From: Iodidimonas nitroreducens
GTDB lineage: Bacteria; Pseudomonadota; Alphaproteobacteria; Sphingomonadales; Rhodothalassiaceae
NCBI RefSeq assembly: GCF_008579165.1
Contig: NZ_BKCN01000006.1
Reading direction: 5' to 3' (one strand)
Length of the DNA: 64,000 nucleotides
The notes beneath the pieces are model-generated. The model worked only from the letters and a program-made list of their open reading frames with translations. It had not been told where the DNA came from and did no database searches. Shown piece by piece: positions 1 through 8,689 of this stretch. Every line of letters starts with the position of its first letter. The stretch's first letter is position 1. Both the position numbers and the translations under genes were made by a program.

Positions 1-69
1 CCCGGGGTGACGGAAGAGGGGGCGGGGTGATGCGGGGGGGGCTTTGGCGTGCTGGCTGATCTTGATATT

Positions 70-85
70 TCATGATATATCATGA
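70..85. promoter_or_regulatory. Perfect 16-bp palindrome, likely autoregulatory operator of the toxin-antitoxin pair
   Basis: TCATGATATATCATGA is identical to its reverse complement. It ends 31 bp before the antitoxin ATG, and it is AT-rich in a GC-rich surrounding. Ribbon-helix-helix antitoxins normally bind such palindromes over their own promoter. That this is the operator is inference from position and symmetry. Confidence 0.6.
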
Positions 86-116
86 CAAACGGATGCTAGG
101 ATCAAGGAGACAGGCC

Positions 117-347
117 ATGGAAACGAAAAGGCGAGAAAAATTCGCCACACAGGTCAATCCCGAGATTTTATCGGCAATCCGCGATCTGGCACAGGATGAA
201 GGACGGCAGTTGCAGGCTTTAGTTGATGAAGCCCTGGCCGATCTGATCGAAAAACGCAGGCAGGGCAGGCCCCGCGCGCATGTGATGGCTGCCTATCAGG
301 CGAGCCATGATCGCTATGCGCCGCTTTATAAAAAGCTGGCTGAATGA
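117..347 (+). CDS. Ribbon-helix-helix-like antitoxin of a Doc module
   Basis: A 76-residue basic protein that probably neutralises the Doc toxin encoded next and represses the operon. After a short basic N-terminus it has a predicted strand (residues 6-12, KFATQV) and two helices with the spacing of RHH/CopG antitoxins; the C-terminal part would wrap the toxin. I chose the ATG at 117 because an AAGGAGA Shine-Dalgarno lies at 104-110; an upstream in-frame ATG at 72 sits inside the operator palindrome and has no ribosome site. Its stop overlaps the toxin start by 4 bp (ATGA), so the two are translationally coupled. The family is assigned from size, predicted fold and context, not from a diagnostic motif. 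Confidence 0.75.
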   Translation: METKRREKFATQVNPEILSAIRDLAQDEGRQLQALVDEALADLIEKRRQGRPRAHVMAAYQASHDRYAPLYKKLAE

Positions 348-745
348 CGGACTATCTGACCCTTATCGAAGTTTTGATGATCCATGATGACCAGATAGAA
401 CGTTATGGCGGTGCGGCAGGGTTACGCGACCGGGGAATGCTGGAAGCCGCCCTTTATCGCCCGCAAACCGGCTATTATGCCGATCTGATCGCAGAAGCGG
501 CGGCCCTTTGGGAAAGCCTTGCGCAGAACCATCCTTTCATCGACGGGAATAAACGCACCGCTTTTGCCGTTTGCTATACGTTCCTTGCGATCAACGGGGC
601 GAAGATCATGGCCGAGGCCGAGGATATTCATGCCTTTATCATCGGCCTTTATGAAACCGCCACATTTACAATGGATGCACTGGATCTTTGGCTGCGCGCC
701 AATGTGACGATTGAGGGGGGCGAAGGAAAAGAAGGTCATTTTTAG
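344..745 (+). CDS. doc: Death-on-curing (Doc/Fic-fold) toxin
   Basis: A 133-residue Fic-fold protein of the Doc type. The signature HPFIDGNKRTAF (about residues 63-74) supplies the catalytic His, the phosphate-binding Gly-Asn and the Lys/Arg. Doc proteins phosphorylate elongation factor EF-Tu and stall translation; AMPylation is typical of longer Fic proteins. An early conserved segment (YLTLIEVLMIHDDQIERYGG) and the helical core match the usual 125-135 residue length, so it looks intact. It overlaps the upstream antitoxin by 4 bp. Activity on EF-Tu is family knowledge, not visible here. No transposon or phage gene adjoins it, but the window begins only 100 bp upstream. Confidence 0.88.
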   Translation: MTDYLTLIEVLMIHDDQIERYGGAAGLRDRGMLEAALYRPQTGYYADLIAEAAALWESLAQNHPFIDGNKRTAFAVCYTFLAINGAKIMAEAEDIHAFIIGLYETATFTMDALDLWLRANVTIEGGEGKEGHF

Positions 746-812
746 CGATGGTTTGGGCGGCAGGATTGGGCTAAGAAAAAAGCGGGGAGTGACGATAAAA
801 GGATAAAGATCA

Positions 813-2641
813 ATGACATTGGACGCACCCGCCAATCTGGTTTCCCTGCTTTTTGATCAAGCCAACAAAAACGGTAAAAAGCCTTTTTTATATACCAAGC
901 GTGATGGCCGCTATCAGCCCCAAAGCTGGACTGACGTGGCCGACAAGGTCGCGAGGCTGGCCGCCGCCCTGATGGCGCAGGGGATCGGGCGTGGGGATCG
1001 GGTGATGCTGGTTTCTGAAAATCGCCCGGAATGGCTGATCGCCGATTTTGCCATCATGGCCGCCGGGGCCATCAGCGTGCCCGCCTATACCACATCCACC
1101 ACCGCCGATTATCAGCACATCCTGAACAACAGCGGGGCGAAGGGCGTGATCATCAGCAGCCCCAAGCTTGCCCGCATGGTGCTGCCCGCCGTGCATCAAA
1201 GCGATCCTGTCGAATTTGTGATCGCGATCGATGACACGAAACTGGCCCAAAGCATCAATGCCCGGATTTTGCGCCTGCAGGATATTCTGGCCCAGCAAAG
1301 CGCCTGTGTGGAGCGGATCGAGGCGGCAGCCCGGCAGATCAGGCCCGATGATATTGCCTGTTTGATCTATACATCCGGCACCGGGGGCGCACCTAAAGGG
1401 GTGATGATCAGCCATAAAGCGATTTTGCATAATTGTATGGGGGCCTGCGATGTTTTGGCGGAGATCGGGCTTTCCGGTAATCGTTTCCTTTCCTTTTTGC
1501 CGCTGAGCCATGCCTATGAACATAGTGCGGGCCAGGCCCTGCCGGTGGCCATAGGGGCCGAGATTTTTTATGCTGAAGGGCTGGATAAGCTCGCCGCCAA
1601 TATGGCCGAAGCGCGCCCCACCATCATGGTGGTGGTGCCCCGGCTGTTTGAAATGCTTCGTCAGCGGGTTTTGCGGCAGGTGGAAAAAGAGGGCGGCCTC
1701 AAGCAAAAGCTTTTCCATAAAGCTTTGGCATTGGGGGTGAAACGCCATGAACAGGGCGGCAGGCTGGATCGGCTCGATGATATCATGGATCGGCTGCTGG
1801 ATCGGCTGGTGCGGGCAAAGGTGCGGCGGCGCTTTGGCGGGCGATTGAAGGCGCTGGTTTCGGGCGGCGCGCCGCTGAACCGGCAGGTGGGATCGTTTTT
1901 CATCGGGCTGGGCCTGCCTTTATTGCAGGGCTATGGCCAAACCGAAGCCGCGCCGATCATCTCGGTCAACCGGCCCCATCAGTCCAAGGTCAACAGCGTG
2001 GGCCCGCCGATGAAAGGTGTGGAGGTGAAAATTGCCGAGGATGGCGAAATTCTGGTGCGCGGCGATCTTTTGATGGCCGGCTATTGGGGCGATGAGCGCG
2101 CCACCCATCTGGCCCTGCGCGAGGGCTGGCTGCATACGGGCGATATCGGCCAATTCGATGCGGATGGCCATTTATTCATCACGGATCGGAAAAAGGATAT
2201 CATCGTTTCGGATAAGGGCGAAAATATCTCCCCGCAAAGGGTGGAGGGGATGCTTTCCCTTGAACCCGAAATTGCGCAGGTGATGATTTATGGCGATGAA
2301 AAACCCTATCTGGTGGGGCTGATCGTGCCCGATGCCGAATGGCTGGGGGCATGGGCGAAAGCCGCAGGCCGTGCCCCCGATCTCAAGGCGCTGGCGGATA
2401 ACAAGGATTTGCACGCGGCTTTGGATGAAGCGGTGAGCCGGGTGAACAAGCGGCTGGCCAGCCCCGAAAGCTGCGCCGCTTTGCTTTGGCCGATGAAGCT
2501 TTTTCCATCGAAAATGAGCAGATGACCCCAACCTTGAAAATTCGCAGGCATGTGATCTCGAAAGTCTATCGCAGCCGTATCGAAGGGCTTTATGGTGGTC
2601 ATGGTAAACATCATCAGCCCGATGGTGATAAAACATACTGA
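813..2641 (+). CDS. Long-chain acyl-CoA synthetase (AMP-forming), frame broken once
   Basis: Activates fatty acids to acyl-CoA through an acyl-adenylate at the inner face of the membrane. About 609 residues when read through one frame change. The ATP/AMP motif YTSGTGGAPKGVMISH is near residue 188, GYGQTEAAP near 372 and the hinge DRKKDIIVSDKGENISP near 455. Near 2470 the frame stops making sense (it ends ...LFPSKMSR), while the next frame continues the family C-terminus (KLRRFALADEAFS, then a TPTLKIRR segment) to a stop at 2639-2641. One missing base in GAAAG restores a normal-length enzyme. The following gene starts at once, suggesting coexpression. Substrate chain length cannot be told. Confidence 0.85.
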
Positions 2642-2655
2642 TGAGGGGGATTTCA

Positions 2656-3573
2656 ATGGCAAACGGATTTGATGGAAAGCGGGCTTTGGCCGCGCTTTTG
2701 CTGGCCGCAGGATTGAGCCATTCGGCCGCAGCCCAGCGCGATTTTTCCGATGTGGAGATCAAGATCGAGCCGGTGGCGGGCAATGTGCATGTGCTCTATG
2801 GGGCCGGGGGCAATATCGGCGTGCTGACCGGTGATGACGGGGTGATTCTGATCGATGATCAGTTTGCGCCCTTGACCGAGCGGATATTGGAGGCCATCGC
2901 CAGCCTTGACAGCGGGCCGGTGAAATTCCTGCTCAATACCCATTGGCATGGCGATCATACCGGCGGGAATGAAAATCTGGGCGAAGGGGGCGTGGTGATC
3001 GTGGCCCATGATCATGTGTATCGCAGGCTGGCCCAGCCGCAACGCTTCAGCAATGAACGCCGCAATACCGAAGCCCGGCCCAAAGCCGCTTTGCCGGTTT
3101 TGACCTTCAATGATCAGCTTAGCTTTCATCTGGGTGAAGATGCCCGGGCCTATCACATGCCCCATGCCCATACCGATGGCGATAGCATCATCCATTTCCC
3201 CGAAAGCAATGTGATCCATATGGGCGATCTGTTGTTCGTTGATCGCTATCCCTTCATCGATGTGGAAAGCGGCGGCAATCTTCTGGGCATCATCGATGGG
3301 GTGATCAAGGCGATGGCTTTGGCCGATGAAAAAACCATGTTCATCGGGGGGCATGGTCCGCTGGCGGATCGCGAACGGGTGCGGGCTTATCTGAATGTGC
3401 TGGAAACCGCGCGGGATCGGGTGCGGCCGATGATCGCCGATGGTAAAAGCCTGGACGAGGTGATTGCCGCCCGGCCCATGGCCGCCTATGACGAGGCATG
3501 GGGCAGCGGTTTCATCAACCCCGAAGCTTTTTTGCGCGCTGTTTATGAAAGCCTTAAAAACCCGGCGCATTAA
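2656..3573 (+). CDS. Exported metallo-beta-lactamase-fold hydrolase
   Basis: A 305-residue MBL-fold protein. It has an N-terminal signal peptide (basic start, hydrophobic stretch, AAA-Q cleavage site near residue 26), so it should be periplasmic. The zinc motif HWHGDHTGGN (HxHxDH) lies near residue 95, with further ligands at HMPHAHTDGD and GGHGP. The layout resembles periplasmic quinoprotein-relay/SoxH-like and subclass B3-like hydrolases; the substrate is unknown. I chose the ATG at 2656 because GAGGGGGA lies just upstream; an ATG at 2641 overlaps the previous stop. It follows the acyl-CoA synthetase by 14 bp, so the two are probably one transcript. Calling it a resistance enzyme would be unsupported. 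Confidence 0.8.
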   Translation: MANGFDGKRALAALLLAAGLSHSAAAQRDFSDVEIKIEPVAGNVHVLYGAGGNIGVLTGDDGVILIDDQFAPLTERILEAIASLDSGPVKFLLNTHWHGDHTGGNENLGEGGVVIVAHDHVYRRLAQPQRFSNERRNTEARPKAALPVLTFNDQLSFHLGEDARAYHMPHAHTDGDSIIHFPESNVIHMGDLLFVDRYPFIDVESGGNLLGIIDGVIKAMALADEKTMFIGGHGPLADRERVRAYLNVLETARDRVRPMIADGKSLDEVIAARPMAAYDEAWGSGFINPEAFLRAVYESLKNPAH

Positions 3574-3648
3574 TCTCTATCCATGTTAAAACCCCGGCAC
3601 CAGTCCCCCTATCTATGACCCACGCATAAACGGAACAGACCGCCGATC

Positions 3649-4209
3649 ATGACCGAACAGAATAACAAGCCAGATGAAGGGCACAGCCGCTTTGCCTTTG
3701 ACCAAAGCCATGGATTGCCCATTGATCATGATCGGCGGGCTTTTCGTGCAGCATTGGGCCGCTTTCCCACCGGGGTGGCGGTGGTGACAGCGCAGGGGGC
3801 AGAAGGCCAGCCCATCGGCATCACCATCAACAGCTTTTCATCGGTGAGCCTGGAACCGCCGCTGGTTTTGTGGAGCGTAGATCATCAAGCCTCGCGGGCT
3901 GCTGATTTCATCAGGGCCGAACATTTTGTGGTCAGCGTGATGGCCGAAGATCAGGGCCAACTGGCGCGGCAATTTGCCGGACCGGAAGACAAGCGCTTTC
4001 AGGATGGGCGCTTTCACCATGTGGAATGGCACCCCTTGGGCGAGGATATCCCCATCCCCGAAGGCGCGGTGGCGGTTTTTTTATGCCGCAAATATGCCGA
4101 TTATCCCGGCGGCGATCACCGCATCATCGTGGGGCAGGTGGAGCAGGTGATCAGCCGCACGGCCAATGCCCTGCTCTTTCATGATGGGGTTTTGCGGCCG
4201 CTCGCCTGA
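3649..4209 (+). CDS. Flavin reductase family protein (FMN-binding split barrel)
   Basis: A 186-residue flavin reductase-like protein that probably reduces FMN or FAD with NAD(P)H, either to supply a partner monooxygenase or as a stand-alone reductase. The diagnostic GRFPTGVAVVTA segment lies near residue 38, followed by GITINSFSSVSLEPPLVLWSV, typical of the split-barrel flavin site. The C-terminus ends with a short HDGVLRPL strand as in the family. No monooxygenase partner is adjacent. It converges on trxB, and the stop codons of both genes lie inside a 13-bp tandem repeat. Cytosolic, no signal peptide. The specific partner is unknown. Confidence 0.82.
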   Translation: MTEQNNKPDEGHSRFAFDQSHGLPIDHDRRAFRAALGRFPTGVAVVTAQGAEGQPIGITINSFSSVSLEPPLVLWSVDHQASRAADFIRAEHFVVSVMAEDQGQLARQFAGPEDKRFQDGRFHHVEWHPLGEDIPIPEGAVAVFLCRKYADYPGGDHRIIVGQVEQVISRTANALLFHDGVLRPLA

Positions 4210-4240
4210 TCATTTGGCCTGATTATTTGGCCTGATCATT
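4205..4240. repeat. 13-bp tandem repeat spanning both convergent stop codons
   Basis: CCTGATCATTTGG, CCTGATTATTTGG and CCTGATCATT follow one another head to tail (12/13 and 10/10 matches). The first unit contains the flavin-reductase TGA, and the third contains the trxB stop on the other strand. No hairpin terminator is visible between the two genes. Confidence 0.8.
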
Positions 4241-5237
4241 CCGCCGCCTGCTTGCCTTTTGCTGCCTTGCTGCTTTGGGCGGCTTCGGACGCAAGCCAAC
4301 GCTCGGCCTCCAGCGCGGCCATGCAGCCCATGCCCGCCGCCGTTACGGCCTGACGATAAATATCATCGGTGACATCCCCCGCCGCATAAACCCCGGGAAT
4401 ATCCGTGGCGGTGGAATCCGGCGCGGTTTTGATATAGCCATGGCCATCCATGCTCAGCTTGCCCTTGAACAGGCTGGTGGCGGGCACATGGCCAATGGCG
4501 ATAAACACCCCATGGGCGGGCACGATCCGGGTTTCGCCGCTGCGGCTATGGGCCAGCCGCGCCCCGGTGACCCCAAGGGGATTTTCATCGCCTAAGATTT
4601 CATCGATCTGATGATCCCAGATCACTTCGATCTTTTCATGGGCAAAAAGGCGATCTTGCAGGATTTTTTCCGCCCGCAGATGATCGCGGCGATGAACCAG
4701 CGTTACTTTCGAGGCAAAATTGGTCAGATAAAGCGCTTCTTCCACGGCGGTATTGCCGCCGCCCACCACGATCACTTCTTTGTTGCGATAGAAAAAACCA
4801 TCGCAGGTGGCGCAGGCGGAGACCCCGAAGCCCTTGAATTTTTCCTCGGATGGGATGCCCAGCCAGCGGGCCTGCGCGCCGGTGGCAATTACCACAGAAT
4901 CGGTGGTATAAAGCCTGCCGCTATCGCCGGTGGCGCGGAAAGGGCGGCTGTCGAGATCGATATCGGTGATGATGTCCTCGATCAATTCTGTCCCCACATG
5001 CAGGGCCTGAGCCTTCATCTGTTCCATCAGCCATGGGCCCTGAATCACATCGGCAAAGCCGGGGTAATTTTCCACATCGGTGGTGATGGTCAATTGGCCG
5101 CCCGGTTGCAGGCCAGCGACGATGGTGGGGCTTAGATTCGCCCGTGCCGCATAAATCGCCGCCGTATAGCCCGCAGGCCCCGATCCGATGATCAGAATTT
5201 TGCTGTGATGGGGGGCGGGCGCTTGGCTTTGGGGCAT
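4236..5237 (-). CDS. trxB: Thioredoxin-disulfide reductase
   Basis: A 333-residue flavoenzyme that passes electrons from NADPH through FAD to thioredoxin. The FAD-binding GSGPAGYTAAIYAARA is near the N-terminus, the redox pair CATC (CATCDGFF) is mid-protein, the NADPH fold is VGGGNTAVEEALYL, and the second FAD contact (YAAGDVTD) is near the end. Length is normal. I chose the start at 5237 because GGAGAG precedes it by about 5 bp on the minus strand; a longer start would add an unconserved proline-rich tail. A divergent region separates it from the next minus-strand gene. Confidence 0.95.
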   Translation of the reverse strand: MPQSQAPAPHHSKILIIGSGPAGYTAAIYAARANLSPTIVAGLQPGGQLTITTDVENYPGFADVIQGPWLMEQMKAQALHVGTELIEDIITDIDLDSRPFRATGDSGRLYTTDSVVIATGAQARWLGIPSEEKFKGFGVSACATCDGFFYRNKEVIVVGGGNTAVEEALYLTNFASKVTLVHRRDHLRAEKILQDRLFAHEKIEVIWDHQIDEILGDENPLGVTGARLAHSRSGETRIVPAHGVFIAIGHVPATSLFKGKLSMDGHGYIKTAPDSTATDIPGVYAAGDVTDDIYRQAVTAAGMGCMAALEAERWLASEAAQSSKAAKGKQAAE

Positions 5238-5394
5238 CGGGTCTCTCCGGCTGCCCGCCGGGTGGGGCGGGTTTTCATGGATGGGCAATAACAAAAAGCA
5301 CCGCCAAAGCGATGCGTCGAACTTTCAGTTATTTAATCCTCAAAACCCATGGGCGCAAGATGCGGCTGTGCTGAGGAAAATCAAGCGTGGGGAA

Positions 5395-6734
5395 TCAATC
5401 ATGGTGATAGGCGCGCCGATCAGGGCGGGACTGCGTCGAACCAAGGGGCAGGGCTTTCAGGGCCTTCACACAATCGCGCATGGTTTTGGCGTAATCTTCC
5501 AGTTCGGGCGAGGTGGTGGATTGCGACAAACGATCCGCCGCCCGGGCCATGCGATCAAGCAGATCATCGGCGCGATCAACAGGGCTGCGATGACGCCCGC
5601 CCGCATCGGGCTGGTGATGCGATCAAGATCGCGCACGGTGCCGATATACCCCTCGAATCGGCCTTCGGGAAAGGAAAAGCGCGGCTGGGCCCGCAAACGC
5701 CAGCGTCGGGCCGGCTGATTTTTTGGCATGGTTTGAAAAACCAGATCTTGCAAAGGCACATGGCGGGCCATCGCCCGGGCAATATCATCGGCTGTTGGGG
5801 CGGCGGCGTGCAGATCAAGGGCATAGGTCAGAAATTCGCCATAAAGCGCAGGCATCGACGCGCCAAAAGCCTGCACCGCATTGGGGGAAAGCCGGGTGAT
5901 CCGGCCATCCCGGGCGGTTTCAAATTGCCAGCTATCATCGGATTGATCCACCAAAGGCTCCAGATGTTTGGGGCGGGCAGGGATGGGCGTCGTGTTCAGT
6001 TGCGGCTCCAGATTTTTCGCCGATTCCAGATTGTGTTGAGCCTTTGGATTGGGTTGGGGCTCAAGCTTAGGGGCGGGCTTAGGGGCAGTCTTGGCCGCAG
6101 CTTGGGGGGCAAGCGGTTCAGGGTTTGGATTTGATTGCGGCGATAGGGGGGCTTTGGCCTCAGCAGATTTCGGGCTGGCGGCGCTTTTATTGGGCTGTTG
6201 CAAATGCCGGGCGGTAACACGGGCCAAGGCCAGCCAGACATCAAGGGTGAGATCGGCACGTCTGGCGATTTCGATATGATGATCGGGGCCGGTTTTGGAA
6301 ATCAACTGGATCAATTCGGGGGGGCTGAAAGGCACCTGACGCAAAAGCGGGGTACTGATGCTGGCTTCATCGGTGGCCAAAAGGCTGGCCAGATCCTTTG
6401 GCGGCGCGGGCAGGCTGGCCAGATGCTGCACCATTTTGCGCCGGGCTGTGGGGGCGGCCTGGGGCATCAGGCTTTCCAGCATCCGCAAAAGATGGCCCCG
6501 GCGTTCCGGCTCGTCTTCACGATCTTCGTGCAGCAAACGCCGGGCCAGAGCGATGAAAAGCTCGGTATGTTCGCGATTGCCATCCATATGATCCATGGCG
6601 ACATCCTGATTCTGATGCCCTCTATCAGGGATCAAATCCCGCCCAAACTCAAAATTCTGTTCCGGCTCGGCGTATAGAACTGATGCGCCGGTTCTGCGCT
6701 GATGATCAGCGCGTTCCGTTTCCTCTTGATGCAT
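5395..6734 (-). CDS. Helical-repeat (DUF2336-like) and PAS domain protein, frame broken once
   Basis: About 446 residues when read through one frame change. Residues ~55-185 are leucine-rich helices resembling the DUF2336 alpha-solenoid (ARRLLHEDREDEPERRGHLL). Residues ~190-275 are a low-complexity Pro/Ala/Lys/Asn linker. Residues ~285-390 form a PAS-like sensor module (ITRLSPNAVQAFGAS; GYIGTVRDLD). At about 5600 the frame changes; the other frame continues with a helix (RADDLLDRMARAADRLS) and ends at 5395, so one base is probably missing near CCCGATG. No kinase ATPase domain follows, so it is not a complete histidine kinase. The last helix could be a dimerisation or phosphotransfer element. 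The exact start is uncertain. A signalling role is inference. Confidence 0.6.
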
Positions 6735-6745
6735 GGTCGTCTTGC

Positions 6746-6803
6746 CCTGTTCCGTTCCCGAAAGCGCCCCCGCGCCTGTTCCGTTCCCGAAAGCGCCCCC
6801 GCG
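6746..6803. repeat. Perfect 29-bp tandem duplication
   Basis: The 29-base unit beginning CCTGTTCCGTTCCCGAAAGC occurs twice in direct succession (6746-6774 and 6775-6803) without mismatch. It lies just upstream of the minus-strand PAS-protein start, in the divergent region shared with the lrp-type gene. Confidence 0.9.
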
Positions 6804-6883
6804 CTTGTCCCGCGCAGAGTTTGCACTGTTTATTCGCAGAACGCAAACCCTCTAAATTTCAGCAGGGAAGGGCTGGAAATATC

Positions 6884-6913
6884 CTGACCATTGATTATTA
6901 TATTGTTATAATA
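6884..6913 (+). promoter_or_regulatory. Promoter with overlapping inverted repeat upstream of the Lrp-type gene
   Basis: CTGACC (6884-6889) and a perfect TATAAT (6907-6912) are separated by 17 bp. The -10 box lies in the right arm of an AT-rich inverted repeat, TATTATA-TTGT-TATAATA (6896-6913). Such placement suits autorepression by the Lrp-family protein encoded 55 bp downstream; the binding itself is inferred. Confidence 0.55.
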
Positions 6914-6968
6914 TTTTTGGGGAAAAGGCGCGAAATGCGTCTGTCACATGCAGATGGAGCGAAAGACG

Positions 6969-7449
6969 ATGGCCAGAGTGAAGCTTGATGCAGTGGATAT
7001 GAAAATTCTCACGTCCCTGCAAGATGAAGGTCGGATGACCAATGTTGATCTGGCCGAACGGGTGGGGATCACCGCGCCGCCCTGCCTGCGCCGGGTGCGG
7101 GCCCTCGAAGAATCGGGCTTCATTCGGGGCTATCATGCCGATCTCGATCAGGAAGCCCTGGGCTTTGGGATCACTGTTTTCGCTCTTGTCTCTCTGCGCA
7201 GTCAGGCCGATGCTGATTTGCAGGCTTTCGAGCGGAAAGTCGCCGATTGGCCATTGGTGCGGGAATGCTTTATGCTCAATGGCGAAATTGATTTCATTCT
7301 CAAAATTGTGGCGCGGGATCTGGCTGAATTTCAGCGCTTTCTGACTTCCGAACTCACCTCCTCGACCAATGTTGAAAGTGTCAAAACCTCGCTCACCATC
7401 CGCTCGTCAAAGCGGGTGCGGGGTGCCTTTGCCGCTCCCGAAAAAATAA
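6969..7449 (+). CDS. Lrp/AsnC-family transcriptional regulator, frame broken near its end
   Basis: A DNA-binding regulator of about 160 residues: an N-terminal winged helix (DAVDMKILTSLQDEGRMTNVD to CLRRVRALEESG) and a C-terminal RAM/AsnC effector domain. In the frame of the start the sequence would run on into the next gene. In the next frame it ends properly as GVPLPLPKK at 7447-7449, the usual place for this family. Loss of a C and a G in the CGGGG region near 7423 would explain this. I chose the ATG at 6969 for its GGAGC ribosome site. A promoter with an overlapping inverted repeat lies upstream. The ligand, probably an amino acid, and the targets are unknown. Confidence 0.85.
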
Positions 7450-7458
7450 GCATCGCCC

Positions 7459-8559
7459 ATGGGGATGAACAGCGGGCGTGGCTTCAGGCTTTTGGCCGGC
7501 AGCCCGCACGCGCCCTTTTGGGCGGATGTGCCGGATTTTCAGCCACGCTGGCCCTGGATCGGGGGCGATCTGCAAACCCTGCGCAATCGCTTGGTTGCAC
7601 CCCCCAAAGCTTTATGGGGGGTGGAAAGGCGGCTTTTGATCCCTTTGCGATCCCCATCTTTTGGGGCTTTGTCGGCGCTTTCCAATGCGCCTTTTGATCT
7701 GGCAAAGGCGAAACAGGAAAAGCTGGGGGCCTCGCCCATCGTCCTTATGGTGCACGGCCTTGGCGGCTGCGAGGATAGCGCCTATCTGCGCCTTGCCACG
7801 CTTGGGTTTGAGGGCTGCGGAGTTGAGGTGATCCGCCTTAATCTGCGCGGGGCGGGGCCATCGGCGGCCAGCAGCTCTGGCCCTTATCATGGGGGGCTGA
7901 CCGATGATCTGTGCGATGTGCTGGCGTGGCTTCATGCGGAAAGGCCCGGTCAGCCGGTGCTGGCCATCGGCTTTTCTTTGGGCGGGCATATGCTTTTGCG
8001 CCTGGCGGGGCAATTGGGGGCGGGCGAGATTGAGCTTGAAGCCGCGCACCCCTTGGCGATCATGAGCATCAGCGCCCCTTTGGATCTGGCGGCGGCGGGG
8101 GCGCGCATTGCCGCGCCGCGCAATCGCATCTATCATCAGGCCCTGTTGCGCTGGATGAAGCGGGATGGCGCGCAATGGGCACCATCGGATGATGATCTGC
8201 AAATGCGCCTGCGGGCGGTTGCCAGCATTCGCGATTTCGATGATCGGATCGTGGCTCCTGCCCATGGTTTTCGCAATGCCGACGATTATTATTACCGGGC
8301 TTCGGCGGCCCACGGGCTTTCACGGATCCGCCTGCCGGTTCTTGCCCTGCATGGGGATGATGATCCCTGGATTCCCCTTGATGCTTATCAGGCAGCCGAT
8401 TGGCCCGATGGGGGCCATGTTCAGGTGGCGATCAGCCGGGGCGGCGGGCATGTGGGCTTTCATGGTCGCCAAGGGATTTTGCCCTGGTATGTGATGGTCA
8501 CACGAAAATGTGTTCTGGCGCACATCTCTGGCGCAAGGCCGGGCATGGCCGTTTTTTGA
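7459..8559 (+). CDS. Alpha/beta-fold hydrolase, YheT/ABHD1-3 family
   Basis: A 366-residue hydrolase. It shows the N-terminal HAPFWADVPDFQPRWPWIGGDLQT segment typical of YheT-like enzymes (here split by shorter matches such as WIGGDLQT), an oxyanion region VHGLGG, the nucleophile elbow GFSLGG (Ser), the acid in LHGDDDPW and the His in GGGHVGF. Family members are poorly characterised esterases, some acting on lipids. It starts 10 bp after the corrected end of the lrp-type gene, so it is probably co-transcribed and may be controlled by it. The last 20 residues (after PWYVMV) look less like the family and could reflect a further small sequence error, but no better frame is visible. Confidence 0.82.
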   Translation: MGMNSGRGFRLLAGSPHAPFWADVPDFQPRWPWIGGDLQTLRNRLVAPPKALWGVERRLLIPLRSPSFGALSALSNAPFDLAKAKQEKLGASPIVLMVHGLGGCEDSAYLRLATLGFEGCGVEVIRLNLRGAGPSAASSSGPYHGGLTDDLCDVLAWLHAERPGQPVLAIGFSLGGHMLLRLAGQLGAGEIELEAAHPLAIMSISAPLDLAAAGARIAAPRNRIYHQALLRWMKRDGAQWAPSDDDLQMRLRAVASIRDFDDRIVAPAHGFRNADDYYYRASAAHGLSRIRLPVLALHGDDDPWIPLDAYQAADWPDGGHVQVAISRGGGHVGFHGRQGILPWYVMVTRKCVLAHISGARPGMAVF

Positions 8560-8689
8560 GGGCGCATAAGGCTTTGCAGCGGCCAAGTGGACAGAGGCCG
8601 TAACCCCCGATTAATCATGCTTCTATAGACCCTGTTAAGGCTAACTATCGTAAAATCAACCTTATGAAATTCAAAGCAGGCGTCAATTT

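Noticed and set aside
422..835. Open frames antisense to doc and to many other genes
   Set aside because: Shadows caused by high GC and codon bias; no ribosome sites and no family resemblance.
2656..3573. Beta-lactamase (antibiotic resistance)
   Set aside because: Only the general MBL zinc motif is present; context and overall pattern fit other MBL hydrolases as well.
5395..6734. Complete sensor histidine kinase
   Set aside because: No HisKA or HATPase motifs follow the PAS domain in either frame before the stop.
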